Notes: generated from the letters alone by a model not told the origin. Positions 24,608 to 37,238 are shown, counted from the stretch's first letter. The stretch: 64,000 bases of DNA from Allantophomopsis cytisporea (GCA_024752435.1 CP103020.1:1240001-1304000), one strand, 5' to 3'. Program-made: numbers and translations.

Positions 24608-24608
24608 C
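24559..24608. repeat. (CA)n-(TA)n compound microsatellite
   Basis: About 13 CA dinucleotides are followed directly by about 11 TA dinucleotides. Confidence 0.92.
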
Positions 24609-25093
24609 ACACCAATTATACCATCAAGAACAATATGATAACTCCGATAGTTCAAGATTCTTCATAAAAACAATCTTATGAATAAGATCACATCTCCCAA
24701 GGATCATGTATCAAGCACGTACAGAGAAATGAGCCCAACACGGCACGGTGCTCGCCCATGAGCCTATTTCAACCGCGCCAGCGACCTTCCTCGTAGCACC
24801 TAGAACAGTCATAAAGACAAGGAAAATATGAGCCGTTTATGGCCAAACCAGTGGGAGATCCGAGAGGAAGGGCAAGGGGCTGGTAAAGTTGTAGAGTACG
24901 TAGTTGGGGGTTGACAAAATACCACGAATCATCGTCGACTGCTTGTGCGTACCCCACGTCGCAGGGCCGGCCAGCAGTGCCTTTTGACCCCAGCTCCCTG
25001 AAAACACATGGCTGAGGTGAAGGCGTAGATATTGATTGCGTCGCGTGCTCGTGCTCTACTTGCAGAATGGTGGAGCGGCGTGAACTGGTAAGG

Positions 25094-25119
25094 CAGTGTG
25101 CAGTGTGCAGTGTGCAGTA
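25094..25119. repeat. CAGTGTG heptamer tandem repeat
   Basis: Three to four tandem copies of a seven-base unit. Confidence 0.8.
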
Positions 25120-28100
25120 TGCTCCGAGCTGAGTGTAGCAGAGCATCACGATAGATTTCAGACAACCGGTGGAGAACACTGTACGCACCATCCAGATCTA
25201 ACCATAAAAATATCCAGTGACGTCCAAAGCCAGCATGTTGATAGCCGCCCTCATGGCGAAGGTACAAGTGATACAATCTGTGAAGCAAGGAAACTCCAAT
25301 TGGGCGTACGGTACACAACGATGCAGTAGCACAGTGGAGTCGCGTCTCGTCTCGACTCAACTCAACCCAACTCAGCTGTGTCTCTCCCTTCTTGACACGC
25401 TCGTCGAACGCTTTATCCCTGCCCTCCCTCCCTCATGCTTGCGTCGGCCAACGTTGCGGGAGAGGCGTTCGGATTGCAGAATCGAATCACGACCGGTCAA
25501 GGCTCTATCTTGCAAATTCCAGTCGAGAGGCTCGGTCCGAGTGTAGACAGCATCTGACATTGGGTCTGTGGTATGGTAGGGTTATTCCCGCGCTTCTACC
25601 TCCTCTTATTTCCAATGGGGAGGTTTGCGACGGCGAGGTGGGCTTGCGTGCAGACTCGAAGGCTGCATGCTTTTTGGGTGGTGGTGACATCGGGGATTCA
25701 TTCGAATGGACTTTCTGACTGCATGCGCATGGACAAGACTGTACAGGCAGTATTGGGGCTACCCATCCCCCTCCGTACCGACGGGTCAAGTCAAGGTGGT
25801 AGGAGTGTTGCATTACATTGCATAAAAGTATGCATCCTCATATAAATATCCTCTCGTGCTTGCTGATGTTCACGCCTTCGCAGATAATGGGGATCTTTGA
25901 GGCATGGGGGCTGTCATTGGTTGGTTATGGACGATGTCAACGTGAAGTGTGAGAGAGCGAAGTGAGATGATATTTGCGAGAGCAATCTTAACATGGGCCT
26001 CTCGCACATGCTTTTCTCTTCCATGTCTCCCACGAGACTCTCTACACGTCCCCAACGTCGTAATAACCGATTTGCCAGGCTGTAATAGTATTTATGTATG
26101 GAATTTATGTTGGCTCGAGAGCATCTTCCAATCATGCTCAACTCATATCACCTCAGGACGCCGACTCAATCCCGCGGCTATGTCGTCCATTATTTAGTAG
26201 CTAAATCCAACAAAGACGAGAAGAAAAGCCCTAGGGTGAAAAGTCATTGAACAATAAACCAAATCAGTCAGCAAAATAGTCTATCATATGCACAGTATTG
26301 GATTTCCGATATTACATGCTTATGTCTTCATACCTAGCGCAAACCCTAGCACGCTGCCCGCCTCAGTAGCAGCAATAAGCTTTGTAGATGCGGCGGACGT
26401 TATTAGTTTCGACTAAGCCGTGTAAGAGGCACTGATCTGCTGAGTGAATACTTACCATTCTTCGGTGCGGTATAATGATCTTAAGAGTCTGCTTGGTCCC
26501 TAGTCCAGCCCAGTCCAATCCAGTTTGCTTACCTCATATGCCGCTGTCTTCACCGGTACTTATCCTACAGTAGATAGGTGGTAAACAATTAAATGCCTCG
26601 TCCGCGAACGACGCTTTGGTAAGGGGAGACAAAGGAATTGTTTTGCCGTTTTTTTTCAATTCATCTTGTCGTTTTCCCTTTCTTTTCCCTTTCTTTCCCC
26701 TGTTCAGAGGCGAAGGAGTGTTTACAGCTGTGAGAAAAATCTAGGATTCGGTGGATCAATATAAGCAACGAAAGGTTCTCAGACTTTGCCCCGGTTGGTT
26801 TCCGACTCTATTTCTTGAGCTGAAAGGGTTGTAGGAAATCTCTACTCACTGGATATCCTATCCGACTCATACTATGTAGATGTCCAATTCAGTCTCTTGA
26901 TAACCCGAGCCTCACTATGAACGGTGTATTTCTACAAACCGAGCTGTGTAAACAACATCCGATCCGATGCACTTGCTCTCATGAAAATTAAAGGGAAAAA
27001 AAAAACTCTCTCGAAAACAGACCTTCACGCCAAGCGCCAGACTATTTTTCGACTAGACTCTCGAGCCCCCCCGTCGCCAAGTTCCAAGATCTGCATCCCA
27101 ATCCTCATTAGCGGCCATCGATTAGACTATGTAAGCCTGCTTCGCGCTCAGCCCGCGCAAACTGTAAAATCCTTGGGCGTCGGGCCTGGTGGAGAATCGT
27201 GACTTTTATTATTAATGAGTATCTTCAAAGTCCTTAATCGTACTATGTTGGTTAATTTCTTGCTCTTGCAACATGAAGAGGTTACCCAGCTGCTCGGATG
27301 TCCATACGAGTGCGTGTACCAGTAGGATAGGATACTTGTGATACCCCGCCAATATGTATGCATGGCGATAAGGCAAGTACTACGTCGATATTGTACGGTA
27401 GGATAGTGCATTCAGTGGCATCGGAAAGACGGAACGAAGAGTGGTGTGCAAGGTCAATGGTAAAAGTTGGCTAAGGGGTTTTCTTTCCCGTCTACTCTAG
27501 GTCGTAGGAAGTCATGTCGAGCGTAGAATACAACGGGTATCACGAAAATATCTGCTCCAGTCGACCATTCGCGGTCTTCGGCTTCCAAGAATAATGCTAG
27601 AGTTGAGCACCACTCGTGGCTGCACACTACTAATGATACGAAGTAAATACCTCATCGTCAAAATCCTGTTCGGTCACCATACCAGACTTGAAGCAGTGTT
27701 ACTCTCTCAGTTCTATCTCCGCAATCCTTTTTCACACGTCGTATTGTGTATAGGCTCCTCAACATGGATGCAAAAATCGATGATACTTTGTCTTCAATAG
27801 TTTTTCAGCTGCTGGGCTTAAACACACTTATCCCTACAAAAGGTCTGACGGTGCTCCCAAACCAAAAGCTGAACAGTGGTGAGTCTCTAAAGTGACTTAC
27901 TCGCTCGCCCAGAAGCCAAGACTCGGGCAGGGCAGCACTGTGCTGGCGGCCTGAGCGCATGCGTTCCATTCAATATGTCCGTTTCGGTGAATCCACCCCT
28001 AGAATAATAATGCTGTCACAGGCCTATCCAGGGATGGATCTCGAAGGAAGTGTACCAAAAAGGAAAAAGTGTTGTATTCTCAGGTAAGAGCACCAGAGTG

Positions 28101-28374
28101 ATTTTTTAGTGAGTGAACTTACGCTTACTGTGTTGTAGCAGCCCAAAATCCTAACATAAATTTGCAAGAATTGGAAAAGGGCTTTGAGCTTTTGATGATT
28201 GGGAGTCAAAAGAAAGCTGGGTGGTAATAAGCACATGTTCGTGATCGTGGGGCAGAGTACACCACAGTTCTTGGCGCATGGGCGTTGCCTGTGGATGTAT
28301 ATTTTCGGCGGAGGTCCGGTGGAGCCATAAGCAGTGGGCCTTTGCTGATAAGATGAAAGATTCGATGTGACTGA

Positions 28375-28403
28375 CGATGATGATGATGATGATGATGATG
28401 ATG
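28375..28403. repeat. (GAT)n trinucleotide repeat
   Basis: Nine to ten GAT triplets. They give poly-Asp or poly-Ile in spurious frames. Confidence 0.9.
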
Positions 28404-29975
28404 GACATTTAACCTTTGTTTTTCTCGTGAATTGGCCGTTCAAATCATTCGCCGTTTCGTTATTGTTATTGTTGTCGTGGTTAACTTTGAGCGCCTGTAA
28501 GATATCTCTTTCGTATTATCTGTCAGTTGCTTATTGGTCGTTGGTCGTGCGGTTCTGGTTTGAAACCGGAGTTTTGGGGCTGGGAAGGGGATTGGTTTAA
28601 GAAGGCTTGTCTGACACCTTAGATCTTACCACTTGTGTAGCACGACACAATCGCATGTTGTATGATCAAATAGAAACACCAGAACGATGGTGACGATGAT
28701 ATGTATAATTCGGAGTCCGAATCATTGCATTAAGACGGGATTTTGTTCTGCGTGCGCTCTTGTGAGATGAGCCTTGGGGGGAGTGATATTGCCGGCGACA
28801 GTGACAGTGACGGTGGTGGTGATCTTACTTTGTGATGCTCTCACCACTCGCTCTGCATTACACTTCCCGACGAGACCTTCACAGTCTCTCCACTCACTTT
28901 GAATAGAATGCGAGATGTACACAGTACGATGAGAGCGCATGCGAGTACCGACACGATGGGTCAGATAGATAGATATCTTTTGTTGTGCTTTCTCACGTTG
29001 TTTATGAGAAGTAAGGATTCAAATGCTCCATAGTTGCTTGATCCAATAACGAATGAGCTCATATCTGGTGAGTAATTTGCAGTATGTTTGAGGATGAAGA
29101 TCGATATGAGAATAGAGATAAAGGTAAAGGCGAAGCTTTTCGTATCTCTGGAGAAATCGAACAATCTTCGTATATCGCTTGTCGATTCGTATCAAAATAT
29201 ATGAATGGCTGTTAGGATTTGCACTACGGTATTTTATGTGTGGTGCATGTTAAGTGGTTGAGGTCGAGTTCCAGTTGAGTATACGCAGGACAGTCTGTGG
29301 AGTGTAAGTGAGTAAGAGGAGGTAACTTTGGAAAAGATGGGGGTGAAGGAGTAGAACCACTAGCCATTCTGCAGAGGACAGTATTTAGAGTACGCTACGG
29401 TACTGGAGGATTCTGATTTACTCATAGCAATGTTATAGCGTTTACTATGGATGCACCCCCCTTGCTTCAGCCCGATGCCATATTGGTGGATATGCTTGCA
29501 CGGCATGACCCAATCGGGTCTAGTCCCAGTATTTCCAAAACGCCAGGTCTAGCGCCATGTTCATTTTCTTCTCCTTCCCAGTTCAGGTCGTTCGCCTATC
29601 TTCACTACTCCGTCCTACTAGAATAGTAGCTACCTAAGGTATTTGCAAGACTGGAGTCTGGACAACAGAGTAATTGGAGCAAGTGAGTAAAAGTATACAA
29701 GTATTTGATCGTATCATATTGCTTCCCTCTTGATATTAGTGTCGCTTTAGCCACATCGGCCATCCTCACTATGCGCTGTTTCCGGTAAAGATAGAGAAGC
29801 ACTAGTATTGTGCACATACTCCATTACCTACGTATGGAGAAGTACCACCTTAGCCCGTACACACCACTCAAACCCGACACCCGCTACCCGGCATCTGCAC
29901 AACGAATGTACTTACATACGTACCTTTTTCTTTACTCCGTACGCTCTCGCCCACTTCTCTCTTCCCCCAATTCGC

Positions 29976-30060
29976 TCCCACACTCACACCCACTCACACC
30001 CATACCCACACCCACACCCACACCCACACTCACACAGTCACTCACACTCATTCACACCCG
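29976..30060. repeat. (CACACC)n-rich tract
   Basis: Imperfect CACACC/CACTCA words over about 85 bp in the presumed upstream region of the DUF7820 gene. Confidence 0.8.
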
Positions 30061-30177
30061 CCGCATTTCCACCACCAAGCAAATCCACACATCCACTGCC
30101 AAAGCAAAAAGGTCTACCTGCCTACTACTTACTACTCCTACCACCACCATCATCACCACCCAAAGCCATTCGATATA

Positions 30178-30196
30178 CCACCACCACCACCACCAC
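30178..30196. repeat. (CCA)n trinucleotide repeat
   Basis: Six CCA triplets in non-coding, pyrimidine-rich DNA. Confidence 0.85.
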
Positions 30197-30564
30197 TGAC
30201 CCTTACTCACCCTTCTCTCCTCGCTCTCTTTCACACCTATTCACGCACAACACATCCACCCTCCCCATACACATCCATCCCATCCCATACCACGACAACA
30301 AACACTACTACCAAGTCTTCCTTCCTCCACCTTTCTCCCTCGCTCACTAAGGAAAACAATTCGACCTCATTACCCACCCACCACTGCGAATCCTTTCCTT
30401 CTTAACATCATCGCCATTCTCCTCCCAATTGAACGTGATTTTCGAATACCAATTTGCATGATTTGATTTCGAAACCGTCGGATCTGCGGGCGGACTGAGC
30501 CGGTTCTCAAAGGGCTGAAAGCCATCGACAAGCGTCATTCGACTTTTCTAAAGCCCCCACAGTC

Positions 30565-32878
30565 ATGGCCGATTCACGACGTTCATCAGATGTAGGGCGA
30601 CGGGCTTCCATGAGGACTTCCATGCGATTGTCGATGCAGCCAGATGAGGATGATTACGATCTCGAGGCAATGGGAATGGTTTCCGATGGCTTCCGCCCAA
30701 CACAACCGCACCAACAACAACAACAGAATGTGCAACATACGTCAACACCATCACAATTCCACGATCGACGACCATCCGCAGCCAGCACATATAGCAATGC
30801 AAACCCACCGCCACGACCGTCCAGTATATCGAAACCAAAGGGTCTTTTGGCGTCTGATAATCTCGCCTTACGGCACGATGGTGCGATGGGCCCTCTCTCA
30901 GAACATTCCGAGGGGTCAACATCAGGAGCATCCAATTCGGTACCAGTACGATCCATGAGCGTGTCTTCGACAGGATCATCAATTATGCCGCAGCAAGAGA
31001 CTCCATATACTGGTCCCACGGGCCCTTCTCATCCATACAACATGTACTCACCGCAATCATCACGGCTTGCGCGCACTGCTAGCGTCGTAACATCGTCAAC
31101 AATGCAGGCACCAGCGAGTGTTTACAACGGACCAAATGGACCGACACATCCATATGGGATGTACCCCCAGACCACCGAGTCAGATACCGAGTTACCTGCG
31201 GCACCAGCGATACCCGCAGGGTTCCCGGGCCTCAGGAACGATTACCAGCGACGATTAGGACCTGATGGAGAAGAGATTGCTGGCATTATTGGACCTGATG
31301 GACATACCGAAGAACTACCTCCTTATACGCAGTATCCGGATGAGGCATTTGCACGCAAGACCGGGGTTGTCGGAGGAGCGGCTGTCGTTCCAACTGCAGG
31401 ACTGGCGATACCAGCAGCTGTTTCTAACGCAGGGGGCATTGGGCTGGCCACACGTAACCCAGAATTCGAATCTCGTGACAGTTTAGCTACACCACAGTCA
31501 CGTATGTCGAGCCGAAGCCTTGCATCTGAAGTTAGCTCACATAGGGTCAATATCGCAGCGGAAACCGAGTCGGAAAAGCCTCAACTCAAACACTGGCAGA
31601 TCGTCGCTAAAAGGAAGCTTTGTAACATTGTGCCTATCTGGGTGGTCGTATTGATCGTCGCCATGTTTTGTCTTATGGGTATAATTCTTGGAGCAGTTCT
31701 AGGATCACTCAAACCCAAACATCACAAAGATTATGAGCATAAGGACGACTCGTTGGTGCTCCTATCATGATTCCTTTGTCGTTTGCTGACAACTCTTTAG
31801 ATATAGCAGTGGGTCCAACACTGTATACCAAACAGTGACGACTACCTTTGATGCTTCACCACTGACTACGAGTCTACCATCTGGTTTTCCAGCGCTTCCT
31901 ACCGGTGTTTGGAATGTTGTGCTTGGACAGGATACCGCCAAGGATCCTGGTTGTATCGTCGATTCGTCTGAAATGGCAGCATGGTCTTGCGATGCCGTGC
32001 AAGCTCCGATTCAAATCAACATCACTACAAATAGTAATTCTGATAATCAGATAGTCATCAACGGCAATCCTGGAACAGTATCCAATACCATCAGTTACGG
32101 TACACAACCACCATATATCCAAACCGAGCAGGAATTGACCCTCGTCACCGATAATCGTGATGCCAGTAGAGGTCCAGCATGGTTTTTCCAAATACCATAT
32201 AACAAGATTGTCATTCTACCGCCGAATAGTTTCACCACAAGTTCCAAGAAGCGTGGAAACCCGCCATCGCCCGGAGACTTCCAGCGCAAGCAGACCGCCC
32301 AGGCAGGAGATGAACCATGGTTTTGCTACTGGAACAATACACTGCTCGAGACATTTATCTATCCAAATCAGAGTGTTTCCTATAGCAATTCGAATAGTTC
32401 ATCCCAACCTGCATCGTCGGCAACCGCCTCAACATCGTCGTCGTCATCATCATCATCAAGCACTTACCCGGCCAATAAAAGGGAATACGCTCAACAATCC
32501 TCCTCTGGGTCAGCAACAACCACCTCGACCCTATCAAGTACCTCAGCAACGACTACTTCTTACCCCAGTTTTACCCCATTCCTTCCCAAGGTTATGAAGC
32601 TCGAGGAGCGCCGCATTCCACAAGGGGATCTAGCTATCAGTCCATATTGCATTCAGATGCAAATTCAGTCGGACGGATCGGCATCGCCAGTCTTGAACTC
32701 GACCAATCAACCAGTCATGATCTACGTTAATGAGACGGAACCAACCTTTGCCTCAATGTCAACGAAACGCTCGGTGATACTGTATGAAGATGATGCATCA
32801 ATACTGGTCGAGCGCAACCTCGAAGAAAGACAAAGTACAGCATCGTGCAACTGTGAATGGGTTGCAAGTGGGTATTAA
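30565..32878 (+). CDS. DUF7820-type single-pass membrane protein
   Basis: Model: exons 30565-31751 and 31801-32878, 754 aa, with one 49-bp intron. Residues 1-350 are disordered, Ser/Pro/Gln-rich, with RRASMRTSMRLSM near the start and repeated GPTGPSHPYNMYS / GPNGPTHPYGMYP words. One transmembrane helix (about 355-380, IPVWVVV-like to GIILGAVLG) precedes a large C-terminal part with several N-x-S/T sites, an S-rich loop and paired cysteines (CNCEW near the end), so the C-terminus is probably outside the plasma membrane. This matches a fungal family I know as DUF7820, with no assigned function. The intron donor must be GTTGGT to keep frame with the acceptor at 31800, which is weak but the only fitting choice I found. 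Confidence 0.82.
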
Positions 32879-33997
32879 AAGAAGAGCCTTGTGTGAGCGC
32901 GTTTGTATTATAGATAATGATGGATGATAAGTTTATTGGGGTACAGCATTTGATCGAATATTGGGGGGGGGGAGCATTTGCATGGGACAGTCGATCTATG
33001 GATGGTCTGGGAGGTTTGGCGGCGTTCTTTTTGTGATTTTGGTGAAGGAAGACATCGTCGTGTCGTTTGGTTTCGAGTACAAAGTCATGGGACATCGGAT
33101 TTTACTAACCTGTCCCATCAGCTCAGATGTGGAACCTTTGCTTTCACGTGTGTTTATTTGTCGATCCACATCATTTACTGTTTTTGAGGGAAAATTGGCG
33201 GGATCTTTTGCCCCTTTTCTTTTGTTTATTGTGGAACAAGCGATAGCGTTTTGAGGAAATCACTTTGGTTTGTCTGATTTTTTTTTTCCCGAGTGTTTTT
33301 TTGGGCGCTGGGTTTGGTTGGCTTGGATGGGAAGATGAGTAGGACCCGATGGGTTTGTAAATCTTTTGGACTCTGGGGATGGGATTGGATGGAGCTGTTG
33401 GGTTTGTGACATCGCCATCATGCATATGTGCTAGTACTTAGCTGCTATAAACATTATTTACCCTTCATTTGCTACCTACTGTGATTGGCTCCTTGTGTTG
33501 ATGGCCCTAGTTTGAGTGGGAAAGGAGTTTACGATGGGAATAGGGTTGAGGGGCATGGGGGTTCGTGGGAAGGATAGAGTAGTAATTAAAACTAGGGAAG
33601 ACGGATGGAGGATTCATTCATGCATTGACGTAAAACCACACATGGGGTTCTCCCCGAGAATTATGCTTTATTTTTATGCTCAGAAAGCCTCTACCAGCAG
33701 CTTTGTGGAAGATGAATACATTGTATCTGATTTGGCATTGGTTATGGCTTTGTACGATCCTTCGATCCAATTTGCCGTTAACTCACTTTGTGCATGTGAA
33801 CGGAAGTTATGCGTGGGCTTGATTAATGCTATGGACTGAAGTGATAAATGTTTGAGTGGCTCCGCTTATCTTGAGGAATAGTTACAGAAACTATATTGTA
33901 CCTCCCAGTGTAACGCATATGATGATCTTGACATCACAGTGGTACCTTAACGGAAGTTGATGCTTCTTCAGTATTCAATGCCTCATATAAACCCTTC
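32879..33997. other. Convergent intergenic region, no supported gene
   Basis: Lies between two converging genes. It contains short G and T runs near 32965 and 33279. No credible open frame. Confidence 0.6.
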
Positions 33998-34987
33998 CTA
34001 CTCTCCGCCCAACTCGGTACTTAACCCGTCTAAAAAGCTATCGGCTTGCTTCTTCGCCCTCTTCTCCCCAATAGCCTTCCTCCTCTCCTCCACCTCCTTC
34101 AACCGCTTGGCTTTCCTCTCCTCCCTCTCTCTTCTAACTCGTTCCGTCTCTTTCCGCTCCGCCTCCAGCCCCTCCATCTCCCGTTGTCTTGTCTCCTCAT
34201 CCTTCGAAAAGCTATAGAAGCCCGTCCCCTTGTTGCGAATCTCCTTATCCGCCTCATAATGCTTCATTTCCGGCGGCGTAGCACTCCGATCCCTCTTGGC
34301 CGCAAGTTCTTGCATGCGCTCTCTGGTAACCTCATCCGGTCTAAACGCCTCACTCTGCACCTCACCCCCATAAATGAGCCGTTCAGGTGTCTTCGGTCGG
34401 CCACTCATCTTCTCCAGCTCATCAGCAGCCCGCACCCCTCTTGCAATCCTCCGTTCCAACCTGGCCTTCTCAGCCCTGGTCCCCGTCTTCGTGCGCCCAT
34501 ACTCATCCTCAAACTCCACCACCTCCTCCTCTCCAGAATCCCCGTCCTCATCGCTCTCCGTCTCATAGTGCGCCTTCCCCGCCTCCTCATCCTCCGCCCA
34601 CTTGCGGTCGAAATCAACTAGCGCCTCCTCGCTGCCCACGTAGTCCCCGCGCTTCATCGCAGCATATTTCCGCGCCTTCTCCTCCATCCGCCGCTTGGAG
34701 CGGTGCAGCGCCGCATCGTCTACCTCGCCGAGCCGTGCTGACGCCGTCGCCGGTGTGTCCTCTAGGTCGCGCAGCGCGCGCTTCTTCGTGTTGCGGTTGT
34801 GGGAGGTGAAGATGGAGGATTTGTCGGCGCTCGGTCGTGCTCGGCCGCTGCTGGGGCGGGAGCTGGTGGCGCTGTTGGAGAGGAGCGTCGAGAGCGTCGA
34901 GGTGAAAGCTAGGGTTGTTGAGGAGGAGATCTCTTTCTTCTGAGTTTTGGGGGCGCGTACACCGTAAAGGTGGGCGTCGGAGGGCAT
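33998..34987 (-). CDS. CCDC174-like coiled-coil protein (DUF4078)
   Basis: Single exon, 329 aa. It is highly charged and mostly helical. The segment EDEYGRTKTG matches the E-D-E-x-G-R-T-x core of CCDC174 proteins, and NKGTGFYSFSKDEETRQREM matches the second family signature (G-x-G-F/Y-Y-x-F-S-x-D-E-x-x-R). An acidic patch (ESDEDGDSGEEEVVEFEDE) precedes the first signature, and a Lys/Glu/Arg coiled coil fills the last 60 residues. CCDC174 proteins in animals are nuclear and linked to RNA processing and the exon-junction complex; a similar nuclear role here is inference. Base composition is GC-richer in the N-terminal half than in neighbouring DNA. Confidence 0.85.
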   Translation of the reverse strand: MPSDAHLYGVRAPKTQKKEISSSTTLAFTSTLSTLLSNSATSSRPSSGRARPSADKSSIFTSHNRNTKKRALRDLEDTPATASARLGEVDDAALHRSKRRMEEKARKYAAMKRGDYVGSEEALVDFDRKWAEDEEAGKAHYETESDEDGDSGEEEVVEFEDEYGRTKTGTRAEKARLERRIARGVRAADELEKMSGRPKTPERLIYGGEVQSEAFRPDEVTRERMQELAAKRDRSATPPEMKHYEADKEIRNKGTGFYSFSKDEETRQREMEGLEAERKETERVRREREERKAKRLKEVEERRKAIGEKRAKKQADSFLDGLSTELGGE

Positions 34988-35548
34988 GTCGGTGATTGTT
35001 TATATTGAGGTTCGGTGCTGAGATTCGAAGATATTCGAGGGTTGAATGTGGCTCGAAGTAGCGGATTTGTGGAGTTGTTGGATCTTCTGTGCTCAGTCTA
35101 CTATTTCAGGTGTAGCTTTGTGGTATCGTTTTGGAACTGAGCTTGAGAGCTTCTGATAGTTCAGTGGCTCATGGTTGTAGTGTTGGTAACACTTCTAAAG
35201 TCAAGATGCTCAATTGGCTATTGATGACCATTTATCTCACATTCATTTGCACTCGCATTCGCGATAAACGATAGCGATTAGGGTGGTGGCAGAATGAGCA
35301 TATGGCTACAAGCTTGGCTTGCGCCCACCCCACTACGACATCGGAGGGCGGAGGGTGAGTAAAGTTATCGAATTTGGAGCTTCGCCGAATAATTTAAGTA
35401 CTCGCTCAAGTACACCTCATTCAATTCCAACATCAACCAACCATTGACAGCCAACTTCACAACTAGATACAAATTATTTATAACATCATAGTTGTTATAT
35501 CCAAAATAAACCACCACGGCAATCAACATATCTTTAAAGATTTACACA
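34988..35548. other. Divergent promoter region between CCDC174-like gene and HOM6
   Basis: About 560 bp shared by two divergently transcribed genes. I looked for a Gcn4/Cpc1 site (TGACTCA) expected for an amino-acid gene and did not find a perfect copy. Confidence 0.6.
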
Positions 35549-36724
35549 ATGCCAGCAGCAAAGCAGGTCTTCATTGCCATAATTGGTACATAAACAACCA
35601 CACATACATCTCTCTGATAGTGATACGTATACTTACGGATAAATTCAGGCGCAGGAGGTGTAGGAAAATGTTTCCTCTCCCAACTCAATGCCCTCTCGAC
35701 ACGATTGTCAGCCCACCCAACGGCACCACTCCAGCTTTCCCTCATCTTCCTCTCGCGCAGCAAGTCTGTCCTCTACAGCGGTGACTACAGCGCCATCTCC
35801 ATCAGCGATGCCACCAGCAAGCTCGCCGCTTCCAGCCAAGAGCCATTGAGCACCTCCAAGATCATCGAGTATCTTTCTGCCGCTCCTTCGAAGGTTGTCT
35901 TGGTCGACAACACCAGCTCCCAGGATATCGCCGACGCATACCCAAAGTTCCTCTCCAGCGGTATCAGCATCGTCACTCCAAACAAGAAGGCTTTCTCGGG
36001 TTCTTACGACCTCTGGGAGTCTATTTTCTCCGCCGCCTCTGCATCCGGAGCCAAGATCTACCACGAGAGTTCTGTCGGCGCTGGACTTCCAGTTATTTCT
36101 ACTCTTAATGACTTGGTGAACACTGGTGATGAGGTCACAAAGATTGAGGGTGTTTTCAGTGGAACCATGTCTTTCCTCTTCAACTCCTTTGCTCCTACCG
36201 AGGGACAGGGTGGAAAGTGGTCTGAAGAAGTCAAGAAGGCTAAGGAATTGGGTTACACTGAGCCAGACCCAAGAGATGACTTGAACGGTTTGGATGTCGC
36301 AAGAAAGTTGACCATCCTTGCAAGATTAGCTGGTTTGAAGGTTAAGAGCCCAACTTCCTTCCCAGTCCAGAGTCTCATCCCATCTGAGCTTGAGAGCTGC
36401 CAAAGCGGCGAGGAGTTCCTGGCCCGTCTTCCGGAGTTTGACTCCCAAATGGAGGAGACCAAGTTGGCTGCTGAGAAGGAAGGAAAGGTTGTCAGATTTG
36501 TGGGTAGCATTGATGTGACAAGCAATACTGTCAAGGTTGGACTCCAGAAGTTCGACCGCACCCATCCAATTGCTGCTTTGAAAGGAAGTGACAACATCAT
36601 CAGCTTCTACACTAAGCGATACGGCGCCCAGCCATTGATTGTGCAGGGTGCTGGAGCAGGAGGAGATGTAACTGCCATGGGAGTCACTGCCGACCTCATT
36701 AAGGTTCTTGAGCGCATTGCGTAA
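35549..36724 (+). CDS. HOM6: Homoserine dehydrogenase
   Basis: Model: exons 35549-35585 and 35649-36724, 370 aa, one 63-bp intron that interrupts the nucleotide-binding loop. It catalyses NAD(P)H-dependent reduction of aspartate semialdehyde to homoserine, the branch point to threonine, methionine and isoleucine, in the cytosol. The Rossmann motif reads GAGGVGKCF at the N-terminus, and PNKKAFSG and SSVGAGLPVI follow in the expected order. GVFSGTMSFLFN and the catalytic stretch DPRDDLNGLDVARKL (conserved Asp and Lys) are intact, as is the C-terminal GAGAGGDVTAMG. Length is close to the yeast enzyme, and no separate aspartokinase or ACT domain is fused. A small minus-strand gene ends only 63 bp beyond the stop codon. 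Confidence 0.97.
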
Positions 36725-36787
36725 ACTCGAGTCCAATAGAAAAATTCATACCATAATTCATGTCTTCATTATCTATCATAGCCGTGT

Positions 36788-37238
36788 TCAATCCTCAATT
36801 CCCGGATAGCTCTCGCTACTCTTGTGCCCATTCCCGTTCTCACCGTCGACTAGCCTCTGTTTCAAGCCGTTTACTGCTTCGACCACTTCGCCCTTCGCCA
36901 TGGCATTCGCTGAAGAATGTACCCCTGGTAAAGTTAGAGAGAGCTTTTGGGGATGCCCAGTAGATCTCTCACTTAAACTCGGTGCTCTAGGTATTGGACG
37001 ATTGCGGGCTCGGCCGCCAATGATGGGAATGTCGTAGGTAATTACTCGGAAGGCGAAAAGTAGAACATCGTATGTAATAAGTAGGAGCCAAGGGAAGAGT
37101 ACGATAAATCCAAGAATTAGCTGTGGGTTGGTCAGACTCGTGGTGCGATATCAAAGTCGGACGACTTACGAATATCCGGATAGCCCAAGTCTCGATGAAT
37201 ATTATGCTTTCGGGGAGGATGGACCACCAAGAGGCCAT
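36788..37238 (-). CDS. Small two-exon membrane protein, function unknown
   Basis: Model: exons 37238-37170 and 37120-36788 on the minus strand, 133 aa, with a 49-bp intron (GTAAGT...CAG). Neither exon alone gives a full reading frame, so the gene is easily missed. The start MASWWSILPES leads to IIFIETWAIRIF, and after the junction to LILGFIVLFPWLLLITYDVL, so residues 11-48 form one long or two short hydrophobic helices. A basic GGRARNRPIPRAPS segment and a polar C-terminus follow, with a short amphipathic helix (AKGEVVEAVNGLKQRL). I do not recognise a named family; the amphipathic pattern and clean splice sites make it credible. It converges on HOM6 with 63 bp between the stop codons. Confidence 0.75.

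Larger units (their letters stand above)
21738..30564. other. 8.8 kb gene desert
   Basis: The longest gap in the window. Dozens of short frames overlap on all six frames, the longest about 180 codons (minus, 23825-24367), without recognisable domains, signal peptides or consistent splice sites. It holds several microsatellites (near 24.58, 25.1, 28.39, 30.0 and 30.19 kb). The last 700 bp is strongly pyrimidine-rich on the plus strand and is probably the promoter and leader of the gene at 30565. No repeat ends or transposase remnants were recognised. Confidence 0.55.

Noticed and set aside
30052..30234. Trp/Val-rich minus-strand frame
   Set aside because: Produced by reading a CCA repeat in reverse; not a protein.
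34988..35548. Gcn4/Cpc1 site expected upstream of HOM6
   Set aside because: No perfect TGACTCA was seen in the divergent promoter.
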